A DNA stretch of 64,000 nt from JALSHZ01 sp964614535. GTDB taxonomy: Bacteria; Pseudomonadota; Gammaproteobacteria; UWMA-0217. The notes beneath the pieces are model-generated. The model was not told the DNA's origin. It searched no databases and saw only the letters and a list, made by a program, of their open reading frames with translations. The position numbers and the translations under genes were made by a program. Positions 53,904-63,692 of this stretch are shown in pieces; the stretch's first letter is position 1, and each line of letters begins with the position of its first letter. The stretch is taken from contig CAZTOZ010000071.1 of the NCBI GenBank assembly GCA_964614535.1, forward strand, positions 18,454 through 82,453. Direction: 5' to 3'.

Positions 53904-55652
53904 TCACCCGATGTCGGCGCACTCCTTGAACACTCTGACCTTGCAGCTTCGGCATCGTTCGATGTCGAGCTTCTTGATGATCTCGCGGATGGCGATCTTC
54001 TTCTCGTCGAAGAAATGATCGTTGCCGATCTTGCGGATGAAGTGGGCCCGGCTGATGAAATCATAGACGCGCGGCTTGATCTCGGCGAAATAGAGCCCGC
54101 CACCCAGCTCCTCCAACCGCGTAGCCTCCTGCACCAACATCTCGGCTCCGGTCATATCGATGAAGTTGACCCCGGTACAGATGATCAGGATATGGTGGTA
54201 ACCGTCCTGTTCGCTGATCTTGTGGAGTTTGTTCTGGATATGGTTCGCGGAGCCGAAGTAGATCGACATGTCGATGCGGATGATCTTCAGTTGCGGGCAC
54301 TGGGCCAGCGGCTTCTCCTCCAGGCTGACCAGCTGCCGCTTGCCACCCCGGGGATCGACATCGGGCGCCAGCTCGACGATATCGGGGGTCGAGGTGCGGT
54401 TGAGAAAGAGAACCAGCGACAACAACACGCCGAGATAGATTGCGAATTCCAGCTCCAGAAACAGCGTGGCGAAGAAGGTGGTCAGCAACACCGCCGATTC
54501 CGACTTGCTGATGGTCAGAATCTCCTTGATATGGTGGGTATCGATGAGATTGTAGGCCACCAGCAGGATGACGCCCCCCATCGCGGCAATCGGCAGATAG
54601 GCCGTCAACGGCGCGATCAGCAGCACGATCAGGGCCAGGAAAATGGCGGCGAAAATGGCCGACATCGGCGTCTTGGCACCGGCCGAATAGTTGATGCCCG
54701 AACGGGTGAACGACCCGGAGCCGGCATAGCTGGAGAAGAAGCTGCCGACGATATTGGACAAGCCCTGGCCAATGAACTCCTGATTCCCGTCGATGCGCTG
54801 GTGTGACTTGGCCGCGATGGCGCGGCTGATGGAGACCGCCTCGATGAGGCCGAGCAGCGCCACGGCAAAGGCCTCGGGCGCCAGCAGTTTGAGCGAGGTG
54901 AAGGAGAAGTCCGGACTGGACAGCGGCGGCAGATGACGCGGGATCTCCCCGACCAGCTTGACGCCGTGCGCCTCACCATCGATCAACAACGCCACCACGC
55001 TGCCGACGACGAGGCCGGCCAGCAGATTGGGGATGGCCGGAACGAAGCGCTTGACCAGCAGCGCCGTCACCAGCGTCACCACGGCAACGAAGAGCACATA
55101 GTGGTTGACGCTGCCGAGGTGATCGTAGAGCGTCATCCAGGTGTGCAGGAACGACTCTCCCCGCGGCACCTCGACCCCAAGTACGTGTTTCATCTGGCTG
55201 GTGGCGATCAATATGGCCGCCCCGGCGGTAAACCCCACCACCACGGTATGGGAGACGAAATTGACCAGCGCGCCGAGACGGGCGATACCGAACGCCAACT
55301 GATAGACGCCGGCGAGAAAAGTGATCGTCAGCGCCATCTGGATGAACTCCGGCGTACCCGGCACTGCATGGTGACTGACGGCAGAGAAGATGACGATGGA
55401 AATCGCCGTCGTCGGCCCGGAGATGAGGTGCAGCGACGAGCCGAACAGTGCCGCCACGACCGGCGTGACCATCGCCGTGTAGAGACCATACTCCGGCGGC
55501 AATCCGGCAATGGTGGCGAAGGCCACGCCCTGCGGCAGCACGATGACCGCGCCGGTGAAGCCGGCGATCAGGTCGGCGCGAATGGTGTTGCGATTGACCA
55601 ACGGCAGCCAACGTAGAAACGGAAAGATCACGTGCAGGAGCGTTTTGTCCAC
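53904..55652 (-). CDS. SulP family anion transporter with STAS domain
   Basis: This 582-residue permease of the SLC26/SulP family probably moves sulfate, bicarbonate or a related anion. Membrane domain about 20-430 has the signature GLPPEYGLYTAMVTP and SSLHLISGPTTAIS. A cytoplasmic STAS domain follows (about 440-560, ILIICTGVNFIDMTGAEML). The end carries a cysteine cluster, CRSCKVRVFKEC, not typical of the family. It sits beside an SLC13-type gene in the same direction. Confidence 0.9.
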   Translation of the reverse strand: MDKTLLHVIFPFLRWLPLVNRNTIRADLIAGFTGAVIVLPQGVAFATIAGLPPEYGLYTAMVTPVVAALFGSSLHLISGPTTAISIVIFSAVSHHAVPGTPEFIQMALTITFLAGVYQLAFGIARLGALVNFVSHTVVVGFTAGAAILIATSQMKHVLGVEVPRGESFLHTWMTLYDHLGSVNHYVLFVAVVTLVTALLVKRFVPAIPNLLAGLVVGSVVALLIDGEAHGVKLVGEIPRHLPPLSSPDFSFTSLKLLAPEAFAVALLGLIEAVSISRAIAAKSHQRIDGNQEFIGQGLSNIVGSFFSSYAGSGSFTRSGINYSAGAKTPMSAIFAAIFLALIVLLIAPLTAYLPIAAMGGVILLVAYNLIDTHHIKEILTISKSESAVLLTTFFATLFLELEFAIYLGVLLSLVLFLNRTSTPDIVELAPDVDPRGGKRQLVSLEEKPLAQCPQLKIIRIDMSIYFGSANHIQNKLHKISEQDGYHHILIICTGVNFIDMTGAEMLVQEATRLEELGGGLYFAEIKPRVYDFISRAHFIRKIGNDHFFDEKKIAIREIIKKLDIERCRSCKVRVFKECADIG

Positions 55653-55744
55653 TTCAGCCTATACCACCCAAACTCGGAAACAATAAAACCCGCGGCCCAA
55701 CCGCCGGGAGCGTCGGGCCGGACTCGACATCGAGAAGCCCCGTC

Positions 55745-57706
55745 TCAGAAGATCAGATTCATCATCACGATCAGCACGACGATGAACAGCACCGTCATCA
55801 CCCCGCCCGCCTTCATGAAATCGGGTACCTTGTAACCGGCCGGCCCCATGATCAGGGCGTTGACCTGGTGCGTCGGAATCAGGAAGGAGTTGGAGGTCGC
55901 CAGCGCCACCGTCAAGGCGAACACGGCCGGATTGGCACCGATTCCGACGGCGATATTGACGGCCAGCGGCACCAGCAGCACGGTGGCACCGACGTTGGAC
56001 ATCACCAGCGTGAAGAAGGTCGCCAGTGCCGCGATCACCGTCTGGATCACCCAGATCGGCGCGCCACCGACGACACTCAACACCGCATCGGCGATCCATT
56101 TGGCGGTGCCCGACGTCTCCACCGCCAACCCGAGCGGAATCAGGCTGGCCAGCAGGAACACCGTTTTCCACGACACCGCCTCATACGCCTCGTCGATACG
56201 CAACACCCCGGAGAGCACCATCCCGATGGCGCCGGTGAGCAATGCAATCGACAGGCGGATGTCAGTGAACAACACCATCGACAGCGCGATGAAAAAGAAC
56301 AGCGCGGCCCAGCCGACCTTCTGGGGACGCAACTCCTCGTGGGGGAACTCGGTGGTGACCACGACGAAGTCGCGATCCTTCTCCAGCCTTGCCAGCGCAT
56401 CCCAGGTGGTATGCACCACCAGCGTGTCGCCGGCGTGGAACGGAATGCTGCGGATATCGTCGCCCTCACGCAGCGTCTCACCATCACGGTGCAGCGCGAT
56501 CATCGCAATGCCGTAGCGCTTGCGCAGCCAGACGTCCCGCGCGCTCTTGCCCACCAGGCTGGAACCCGGCGGAATGACGACCTCGGCAATGCCGGAACGC
56601 GCCGCCGACAGCTGCTCGGCGAAGGCTTCGAGATCGTTGCGGCGAACCAGCTTGAATTTCTTGACGAAGTGGTCGAGGTTCTCCTCGGAGGTGACGATGC
56701 CGAGCACCGAACCGGCCTGGATGCCGGTATCCCGGTCGATGGCGCCACGCCCGATGGCCACGTTGTCGCCCTCCTGCACCGCGATCACGCGGATCTTGTA
56801 GACCGTCTCCACATCGTCGAGATGATGGCCGACCAGCGGGCTCTCCGGCGGCACGTAGACCTCATAGACGTCGTAGCTGACGCCATAGACGTCCTGGAAA
56901 TAGTTCATCGACGACGCCCCCTTGGTCAGCTCCTCCGTCTGCGTTTCGGGCAGGATGTACTTGCCCGCCACGACGAAGTAGATGATGCCAGTCAATACCA
57001 GCATGACCCCCACCGGGGTCACCGAGAACAGCCCCCAGGTCTCCATCTGCTTGTCCGGCGGCAGCGCCTGGTTGGAGGTGAGGATCAGGTCGTTGAGCAG
57101 GATCAGTGGCGACGAACCGACCATCGACACGGTGCCGCCCAGAATGGCGCAGAACCCCATCGGCATCAGCAGCCGCGACATCGGCAGGCCGGAACGGGCC
57201 GAGATTCTCGACACCACCGGCAGAAAGAGCGCGGCGGCACCGACGTTCTGCATGAACGAGGAGATGAAGGCCACCGTGCCCGAGATGATCGGAATGATGC
57301 GTTTCTCACTGGTACCACCGGCCTTCAGGATGAAGGCGGCCACCTTGCTCATGATGCCGGTCTTGTCGAGCCCCGCACCGATGATCATGACCGCGATGAT
57401 CGACATCACCGCGTTACTGGAGAATCCGTTGAACAGCTGGGTATTGTCCACCAGCCCCTTCTCCAACCCCATGATGGGCGCCAGCAGGCTGGAGAGACCG
57501 AGCACCACCATGATGGTGATGGCCGCGACATCGACCTCGACGATCTCGAAGGCGAACAGGTAGATCGTCAACAACAATATACCGGCAACCCAGGCAATCT
57601 CGATGGATGGCACCTCCAGCGCCAATCCGAAGGCCGCGATGAGAAAGATGGCGCCTGCCGCCAGTTTCTTCTGGATCTGTTTCTTCGATGAGGTGTCTGC
57701 CGCCAT
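55745..57706 (-). CDS. SLC13/DASS-type permease with two TrkA-C (RCK_C) domains
   Basis: This 653-residue transporter of the divalent anion:Na+ symporter group has two membrane halves. Between them lie two TrkA-C regulatory domains (about 280-365 and 380-460, for example YVPPESPLVGHHLDDV and VIPPGSSLVGKSARDV). Family motifs include GGTVSMVGSSPLILLND and NSFLIPTHQVNALI. The layout matches proteins annotated as sulfate or tungstate permeases. With the neighbouring SulP gene it suggests inorganic anion traffic. The substrate is uncertain. Confidence 0.88.
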   Translation of the reverse strand: MAADTSSKKQIQKKLAAGAIFLIAAFGLALEVPSIEIAWVAGILLLTIYLFAFEIVEVDVAAITIMVVLGLSSLLAPIMGLEKGLVDNTQLFNGFSSNAVMSIIAVMIIGAGLDKTGIMSKVAAFILKAGGTSEKRIIPIISGTVAFISSFMQNVGAAALFLPVVSRISARSGLPMSRLLMPMGFCAILGGTVSMVGSSPLILLNDLILTSNQALPPDKQMETWGLFSVTPVGVMLVLTGIIYFVVAGKYILPETQTEELTKGASSMNYFQDVYGVSYDVYEVYVPPESPLVGHHLDDVETVYKIRVIAVQEGDNVAIGRGAIDRDTGIQAGSVLGIVTSEENLDHFVKKFKLVRRNDLEAFAEQLSAARSGIAEVVIPPGSSLVGKSARDVWLRKRYGIAMIALHRDGETLREGDDIRSIPFHAGDTLVVHTTWDALARLEKDRDFVVVTTEFPHEELRPQKVGWAALFFFIALSMVLFTDIRLSIALLTGAIGMVLSGVLRIDEAYEAVSWKTVFLLASLIPLGLAVETSGTAKWIADAVLSVVGGAPIWVIQTVIAALATFFTLVMSNVGATVLLVPLAVNIAVGIGANPAVFALTVALATSNSFLIPTHQVNALIMGPAGYKVPDFMKAGGVMTVLFIVVLIVMMNLIF

Positions 57707-58055
57707 ATTCTAATATTCCCACAAACTGATGTTTGAACGACCGAAACGGGCGCCCGGAACCGAATGAACCGTTTCCCACGCCGATGGAAGGCCGCAGATT
57801 CTACCCCAATCCCGACTGGATTTCTGCCCATTTTGTCAAGTCCAGTGGCAAAAAACATACATCCCTCTCTCCCCCGTGAATTCACGGCTCGACCGTTGCA
57901 CCCCTCTACCCACGCCACTCCGCCCCACGATTCCAGTGTGATCGACAACCTCGTCCCGCGCCGCTCCGAGCCGTAGACTGAGGCACCGAGCCGACATCCG
58001 GTTTCCTGAACGATCCGTAGTCTGGGAAATCGCCCAATCACGAGGAACCCCCACC
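57707..58055. other. Gap between SLC13-type gene and CAP-domain gene
   Basis: This 349-base divergent gap has no convincing coding frame. The promoters of both neighbours should lie here, but I see no pair of boxes with good spacing. A TTGACA at about 57833-57838 on the minus strand lacks a matching -10. GAGGAA before 58056 serves the CAP gene. Confidence 0.5.
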
Positions 58056-59585
58056 ATGGACAGCCATCGTCGCGTCGTCGCCCTGATACTGACAGCCGGC
58101 TCGACACTGATCGGCCCCACGCTCCAGGCCGCATCGCCCCCCAATCTCGTCGATGACATCAACTGGTTCGACAGCGGCGGCGAATACGATTCGGAGAACA
58201 AGATCTACGACGCCCGCTTCGGCGGGGTCGGTGACATCGAGATCGCCTTCAACCACGCCCGCCGGGAGGAAGAACGGCAACTAGGGTTGTCCCCAGGGAC
58301 ACTGGGCAGTCTCGACCTGCCGTCGCAAGCCGTCTGGGATGCCCTGAGTGACGACGAAAAGGCCCTGTTCCTGGTCAATGCCGAACGCACCGCCCGCGCC
58401 GGCATGCGGCCCAGCGTCATCGGCCTGCCGCTGGCAGGAATCGAAGCCCACATCGATGCCATCTCCCACGCCTACGGGGACCGCCTCCACGACAACGACC
58501 TGCGCGGGCACTACCACGACGGCCCACCCTCCTACCGGATCGAGCGGGATGCCGTGATCGGCACCCGCCACAACGACGACATCCTCTACCCGGCCGATCC
58601 GTCACAAAACGACCCGGCGGCCGAAGCCCCCACACCGTGGGAACCGTCCCACGGCGACGGCTCTCCGCACAACTTCGGCGATGGCGCCAGCTGTCACGAA
58701 TTCCTCACCCGCTCGGAAAACCTCGCCTACTACGCCAGTACCGCGCCGATCGCAATGCCGGTCGAACGGTCGATCTACAGCTTCATCTACGACGATGCCG
58801 GCTCTCACTGGGGGCATCGCGAGGCCGTTCTGTTACAGGACAACGCGCTGCAATACGAGGACAGGGCACCCGGCACCACCGGCTTCGACAACAACCATGG
58901 CAGCAGCACCACCGAAGGCTTCATGGGCTTCTATGTGCGCGCATCCAATCGCAGCGACAATCCCAACAACACCTACGAACCGTTCGGCGGTGGATTCCAG
59001 TACGGCACCGTGGTTGTCATGAACTTTTTCGACCCGGTGGGTAGCGGCTGCGACTACAGCGTGACCAAGAGAAGCGAGGCACTGCCCGCGGGCGATGGCG
59101 ACATTGCCGTCCAGGCCTTCGACGACATCGTCCAGGCCGCGCCGGGAACCTCGGTCGAGATCGCCCCAACCGACAACGACGCCGGCGCCGGAAGCGGCAG
59201 CACAGTCGAAGTCATCCGCCCGCCACGACACGGGGCCGTCTCGGCGCTGACGGCGACGACCATCCGCTACAGCGCGCCGGCGGGTTTCGAGGGCACCGAC
59301 ACCCTCGACTACCGCCTGACCACGGCCCGGGGAAGAACGAGCGAAGCATCGGTCACCATACGGGTCGCCTTCACCGACACCGGTGACAAGTCGTCATCGC
59401 CCCCCGCCGACGATGGCGGCCAGAGTGGTTCGACAGCCCCAACCACCGCGGACGATGGATCGAGCGACAGCGACTCGTCGGCGTCGGCCGGCGGTGGCAG
59501 TCATCCCCTCTGGCTGGCGACGCTGGCACTACTGCCATTGGCCCGGCGCGGCACCGGCCCGACGCCCGGCCACCCGCGCGCATGA
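58056..59585 (+). CDS. Secreted CAP-domain protein with GlyGly-CTERM-like tail
   Basis: This 509-residue exported protein has a signal peptide (about 1-26, ending TLQAA), then a CAP/SCP domain (about 100-330) with FLVNAERTARAG, SENLAYY, HWGHREAVL and FQYGTVVVMNFFDP. A cadherin-like or Big domain follows (about 345-440, VEVIRPPRHGAV...TDTLDYRLTTARGR). A Ser/Asp-rich linker leads to a tail GGGSHPLWLATLALLPLARR, which fits the GlyGly-CTERM pattern cut by rhombosortase and surface-linked via type II secretion. Ten residues follow the arginines, longer than usual. No rhombosortase is in the window. Confidence 0.85.
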   Translation: MDSHRRVVALILTAGSTLIGPTLQAASPPNLVDDINWFDSGGEYDSENKIYDARFGGVGDIEIAFNHARREEERQLGLSPGTLGSLDLPSQAVWDALSDDEKALFLVNAERTARAGMRPSVIGLPLAGIEAHIDAISHAYGDRLHDNDLRGHYHDGPPSYRIERDAVIGTRHNDDILYPADPSQNDPAAEAPTPWEPSHGDGSPHNFGDGASCHEFLTRSENLAYYASTAPIAMPVERSIYSFIYDDAGSHWGHREAVLLQDNALQYEDRAPGTTGFDNNHGSSTTEGFMGFYVRASNRSDNPNNTYEPFGGGFQYGTVVVMNFFDPVGSGCDYSVTKRSEALPAGDGDIAVQAFDDIVQAAPGTSVEIAPTDNDAGAGSGSTVEVIRPPRHGAVSALTATTIRYSAPAGFEGTDTLDYRLTTARGRTSEASVTIRVAFTDTGDKSSSPPADDGGQSGSTAPTTADDGSSDSDSSASAGGGSHPLWLATLALLPLARRGTGPTPGHPRA

Positions 59586-59638
59586 TCTTTCGCATTCCGA
59601 GGTTTGTATCGCACCGGCGACTGAATTATGTTTAGCCG

Positions 59639-61384
59639 ATGCAATCGACCAAGACGGACAGGCTCCGGGCGTTTCTGACGACGCTGGAGCAAAAGCAGAT
59701 CGACATCCAGGGAGAGGAGAACGAAGACCCTTCCCTGGTCTATGCCAACGCCGTTCTGCGTTACCACCACATCATCGCCGAAACACCGGCGCTGCCCCCA
59801 CAGATCGTCGTCATCGGCCCAACCCAGGCCGGCAAGAGCACCGTCGTCAATCTCCTGCTCGGGACCGACGCCGCCGAAGCCAATGCGCTGGCCGGCTTCA
59901 CCCGCCATCCCCAGGGCTTCGCCACCGATCCCCTGGACGAGGAGCAGAGCACCATCATCGACCGCCTGTTGCCGGAACTGGAACGGGTGCCACCGGAGGC
60001 ACTCGTCGACGACTCGCTGCAACGCTACGCCATCACCACCATCGATGCCCCGGAAGCGGTCGTTCGCCCAGCGGTTTTCTGGGACACCCCCGACTTCGAT
60101 TCAGTCAGCTCGCGCAGCTACCGTTTCGGCGTTCCCCGCCTCTGTGCCATGGCCGATCTGATCGTACTGGTCGTCAGTCGCGAAAAGTATGCCGACCAGT
60201 CCGTCTGGGAGACCCTGCGCCTGATCGACCAACTGCCGCGCCCGCTCACCCTCTGCATCAACAAGAGCAGCCCCGACAGCACGGCGCAGATCACCGCTGC
60301 CCTCAGTGATAAATTGGAGCAGGAGGGCATCGCCCACGGTGGCATCACCACCCTGCCCTACGAGACCGACCCCGACCTGGCCAGCATGATCGCCAGCGAT
60401 GCCGGCTCGACCCTGCGGGAGATGGCCCGTAACCTGCTGCCCGATGCGCGCCAGCCGGTGGAGGCCGACAAACTCCGAGCCTTTCTGCAGTCCCATTGGC
60501 TGACATGGACGGCGCCGATACGCCGTGAGATCGCCGCCGGCAAGCGCTGGACCGAGATGATCGACACCGGCCTGGCCCGGGCGGAAGCGGGTTATCAACA
60601 AAACTATCTGCGGGATCCACACTACTCCGACACCCTGCAACGGGCCATCGTCAAGCTGATGGAGCTGCTGGAGCTGCCCGGCGTCGCCGGGCAGATCGGT
60701 CGCGTCCGCAACGCCATCTCCTGGCCGGCGCGGACCCTGATGAGCCGTTTCTTCGGTCAGGAGGAGAAAGCCGCCGGCGGCGGCACGAAACCCGATTTCG
60801 AGGCCACCGCGCTGACCGAGCTGATGAACGAGCTGCTGATCGGCCTGCAACGCCAGAGCGGCGAGGAGGCCGCCACCGGCGACACCGATCTGCGCGACTG
60901 GTGGCAACAGCTCTGGTTGCGGCTGCAGCAGTCGTCGGGGCCGCTCAAATCGTTCGTCGAGCAGCAGATCACGGCCCACCAAAAGGCATTCGAGCCCCGT
61001 ATCCAGGCCGCTGCCGAGGATCTGTTCCACTACCTGGAGCAACACCCGACCACCCTCAACGGCCTCCGCGCCGCCCGCGTGACCACCGACGTCGGCGCGC
61101 TGGTGCTGGCGCTCAAGACCGGCGGCATCGGTCTCAACGACCTGGTGCTCGCGCCAGCGATGCTCGCCTTCACCTCGATGCTGACCGAAGGCGCCGTGGG
61201 CCGCTACATGACCGGCGTCGAGGAGGAACTCAAGGCCGCCCAACTGGCCTCGGTGCGGGAGCACATCGTAGAACCGCTGCGGGAAAGGCTGGCACGGCTG
61301 CCAGCGACGCTCGACCCCGCCACCGTCTACGGCATCGGCGAAGCCGAGCTGTTCGCCGCCGAAGAGGAGCTGAACAACCTATGA
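59639..61384 (+). CDS. Dynamin-like GTPase, first of a tandem pair
   Basis: This 581-residue protein has a P-loop GTPase domain (about 50-260): G1 GPTQAGKST (60-68), G3 DTPDFDS (149-155) and a G4-like INKSS at 207-211 in place of NKxD. A long helical part follows. A mildly hydrophobic helix (about 488-525, VGALVLALKTGGIG...LVLAPAMLAFTSM) could touch membrane. The domain order resembles bacterial dynamin-like or YeeP/IRG-type GTPases. It ends in ATGA with the next gene, also a GTPase, so the two are probably expressed in equal amounts. Confidence 0.8.
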   Translation: MQSTKTDRLRAFLTTLEQKQIDIQGEENEDPSLVYANAVLRYHHIIAETPALPPQIVVIGPTQAGKSTVVNLLLGTDAAEANALAGFTRHPQGFATDPLDEEQSTIIDRLLPELERVPPEALVDDSLQRYAITTIDAPEAVVRPAVFWDTPDFDSVSSRSYRFGVPRLCAMADLIVLVVSREKYADQSVWETLRLIDQLPRPLTLCINKSSPDSTAQITAALSDKLEQEGIAHGGITTLPYETDPDLASMIASDAGSTLREMARNLLPDARQPVEADKLRAFLQSHWLTWTAPIRREIAAGKRWTEMIDTGLARAEAGYQQNYLRDPHYSDTLQRAIVKLMELLELPGVAGQIGRVRNAISWPARTLMSRFFGQEEKAAGGGTKPDFEATALTELMNELLIGLQRQSGEEAATGDTDLRDWWQQLWLRLQQSSGPLKSFVEQQITAHQKAFEPRIQAAAEDLFHYLEQHPTTLNGLRAARVTTDVGALVLALKTGGIGLNDLVLAPAMLAFTSMLTEGAVGRYMTGVEEELKAAQLASVREHIVEPLRERLARLPATLDPATVYGIGEAELFAAEEELNNL

Positions 61385-63024
61385 GTCCCGACTTTCAAAA
61401 CCTCTACCAGTCGCTGCGCCGCTGGGCCACGCAAGCCACCGAGGCCGGCTGGCTGCCGGCCGACGCTCCCGAACGATTCGACGACATCGAGCAACAGCGG
61501 GTCAGCGAACTGTTCCGGCAACATCCACACCGGCCACTGATCGTCGGCCTCTTCGGCGGCACCGGCGTCGGCAAGAGCAGCCTGCTCAACCGGCTGGCCG
61601 GCGAACAGATCGCCCGCGTCGGCGTCGAGCGCCCCACCTCTCACGAGGTGACGCTCTATATGCACAAGGACTTCCGGCTCGATCTGCTGCCGCAGGACCT
61701 GCCCACCCAGGAGACCCGCATCGCCTATCACACCCGGCCGGAACGCCGGCTGATCGCCTGGCTGGACATGCCCGACATCGATAGCACCGCCACCCACAAC
61801 CGCGAGATCGTGCAATCCTGGCTGCCCTATGTGGATTGGATCATCTATGTCGTCAGCCCGGAACGTTACTACGACGACATCGGCTGGCGCTTTCTTCAGG
61901 AGCGGGCCGGGCGCCACGCCTGGCTGTTCGTGATGAACCACTGGGACCAGGGCCGCGAGGAACAGATCGAGGATCTGCGCCGCCGCCTCCAGGCCGAAGG
62001 CTTCAAGGAACCGATCATTCTCCGCACCGTCGGCATCGACAACGGCCGAAAAGACGACTTCGACAAGCTCGAACAGATCATCAACGAAGCCATCAACAAT
62101 TACGGTCTCGACATCCTGCAACAGCTCGGCATCCAGGCACGCAACCGCGACCTGCACCAACTGGCCGAGACGTTCGCGCAGACCCTGGGCGCCCCCGAGC
62201 AATGGCGTGAAGCCGAACAACTCTGGCGCAACACCGTCGAGGAGCAACTGGTGCAGATCGGCAACCACCTCCAGACCCAGGCCGACGCGCTCACCCAGCG
62301 TTTTCTCGTCAAGCACCCGGGCAAGAAGCGCAACCTGCTGGCACGACTGAAAGCGCCGGACGAGGAGACACCACCGATGGCGGAATCCCAACAGTTCGTC
62401 GAGACCCTCTGGGACGGGCGCAACCAGGCCCGGCTGGACAGCCTCGACGAGCAGCTGATCAACCAGCTACAGGAACGTCAGTTACCGTGGCGCGCCTTCG
62501 AGAAGCCGCTCCAGTCGCTGCGGGACAAGGCCGTTCTGACGATGGAACAGGCGCTTGCCGACGGCATCAACGCCGCCATGCTCCAACCCGGCACCGCGCT
62601 ACAGCGAACCCTCTACCGCATCACTGGCGCGCTCACCTGGCTACTCCCCACCGCCGCCGCGCTCTGGGCCGTCTACCACGTCATCGCCACCTTCTATGCC
62701 GGCACCCACGGGGAATCGGAATTCCTCGGCCTCAACTTCCTGCTTCATGCCACCATGCTCATCGCCCTCGGCGCCCTCATCCCCTGGCTGCTGCACATCA
62801 AGGTCAAACCCTCCGTCGCCGACACCATCCGCCGGGGCCTGAGAAACGGCATCGACAGCGGCATCGCCCGCATCCGACAGCATTACGACGAAACCTGGCG
62901 AAACCGCATGAGCGACCGGCAACGGCAGCTGGAAGAACTGCGACGCATCGAAACCGACATCGCCCGACTCGAAGACGAACCCCTCAAGGAACTGGGTGGA
63001 CTCATCCACGGTGACGGCGACTGA
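61381..63024 (+). CDS. Dynamin-like GTPase with two C-terminal transmembrane helices
   Basis: This is the second member of the pair, 547 residues. G1 is GGTGVGKSS (59-67), switch I RPTSHE, G3 DMPDID (129-134) and G4-like NHWDQ (186-190). Helical middle region is followed by two strong membrane helices (about 414-440 and 450-472), then a C-terminal helical tail. Unlike the first member it is clearly membrane-bound. The arrangement recalls paired bacterial dynamins, where a soluble and a membrane-anchored partner act together in membrane remodelling; that role is inference. tRNA-Ser follows. Confidence 0.82.
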   Translation: MSPDFQNLYQSLRRWATQATEAGWLPADAPERFDDIEQQRVSELFRQHPHRPLIVGLFGGTGVGKSSLLNRLAGEQIARVGVERPTSHEVTLYMHKDFRLDLLPQDLPTQETRIAYHTRPERRLIAWLDMPDIDSTATHNREIVQSWLPYVDWIIYVVSPERYYDDIGWRFLQERAGRHAWLFVMNHWDQGREEQIEDLRRRLQAEGFKEPIILRTVGIDNGRKDDFDKLEQIINEAINNYGLDILQQLGIQARNRDLHQLAETFAQTLGAPEQWREAEQLWRNTVEEQLVQIGNHLQTQADALTQRFLVKHPGKKRNLLARLKAPDEETPPMAESQQFVETLWDGRNQARLDSLDEQLINQLQERQLPWRAFEKPLQSLRDKAVLTMEQALADGINAAMLQPGTALQRTLYRITGALTWLLPTAAALWAVYHVIATFYAGTHGESEFLGLNFLLHATMLIALGALIPWLLHIKVKPSVADTIRRGLRNGIDSGIARIRQHYDETWRNRMSDRQRQLEELRRIETDIARLEDEPLKELGGLIHGDGD

Positions 63025-63065
63025 CTTACCAGCGACCCGCCACCCTGTTACAATCCGCCGTCCAC

Positions 63066-63246
<181 letters not shown>

Positions 63247-63251
<5 letters not shown>

Positions 63252-63309
63252 GGCAGGACAGCCGTTTTGGACGCAAAGCGCCCCAAAGGGGTGAGCGGCA
63301 GGATGCCGC
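63247..63309 (+). ncRNA. Two hairpins with AGGA loops between the tRNA 3'-end copies
   Basis: AAAACGGC-AGGACA-GCCGTTTT (63247-63268) and GCGGC-AGGAT-GCCGC (63295-63309) both expose AGGA in the loop, with a small CCCC/GGGG hairpin between them. Looped AGGA is the kind of site recognised by CsrA/RsmA proteins. The region lies after one terminator and before the next, so a short RNA is conceivable. No promoter is apparent. This is a structural observation, not a proven RNA gene. Confidence 0.35.
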
Positions 63310-63315
63310 GAATCC

Positions 63316-63429
63316 ATCCCTCCCTCTCCGCCATTTGATCAAGCCCCGAGGTTGCTGAACCACGGGGCTTTTTATTCTGTCAGCGCCAGACAGGAGGGGT
63401 TCGAACCCGATCAGAGGGTTCGACAAAAC
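63316..63429. repeat. 114-base direct repeat, copy 2
   Basis: This is an exact repeat of 63138-63251. It carries only the 3' 18 bases of tRNA-Ser, so it cannot make a tRNA, but it repeats the terminator. Confidence 0.95.
63341..63375 (+). terminator. Duplicate of the tRNA-Ser terminator
   Basis: This is the same stem and TTTTT as at 63163-63197, 178 bases downstream within repeat copy 2. Confidence 0.8.
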
Positions 63430-63432
63430 AGG

Positions 63433-63513
63433 CCGTAGGTTGGGCAAAGCGAAGCGTGCCCAACATCCTGTGGTTTGGTGGCAATACCGGTGGCATCGGT
63501 TTCGCACCTCGTC
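63433..63513. repeat. 81-base direct repeat, copy 1
   Basis: This starts CCGTAGGTTGGGCAAAGCGA and includes the inverted pair TTGGGCA...TGCCCAA. It recurs at 63693-63773 with only a few mismatches (for example TGTGGTTT versus TGCGGCTT). Such GTAGGTTGGGC elements are widespread intergenic repeats in bacteria. Confidence 0.9.
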
Positions 63514-63592
63514 AACCCCGGCGTTCTTCCCCACCACCCACACCAGGCGCGAGTCGCATTTTTTCCTCGTCGAAAAAACGCGACGCAAAAAA

Positions 63593-63688
63593 GACGCCCC
63601 GTCATTGCGAGCGCCAGCGAAGCAATCTCCCGGAATGGAACTCCGCCGTCAGGAGATCGCCACGCTCCGCTCGCGATGACGGGGCGTC
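63593..63688. mobile_element. 96-base MITE-like inverted repeat element
   Basis: The ends 63593-63629 and 63652-63688 are near-perfect inverted repeats (GACGCCCCGTCATTGCGAGC outer part, GGAGAT inner part) around a 22-base centre. It encodes nothing and matches the general look of the CGTCATTGCGAGC-type miniature elements common between genes. It lies between the two 81-base repeats. Confidence 0.85.
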
Positions 63689-63692
63689 ATAG

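Noticed and set aside
57764..57976. Possible 70-codon gene before the CAP-domain gene
   Set aside because: It is Pro/His/Arg-rich, without ribosome site or recognisable structure, in a gap expected to hold divergent promoters.
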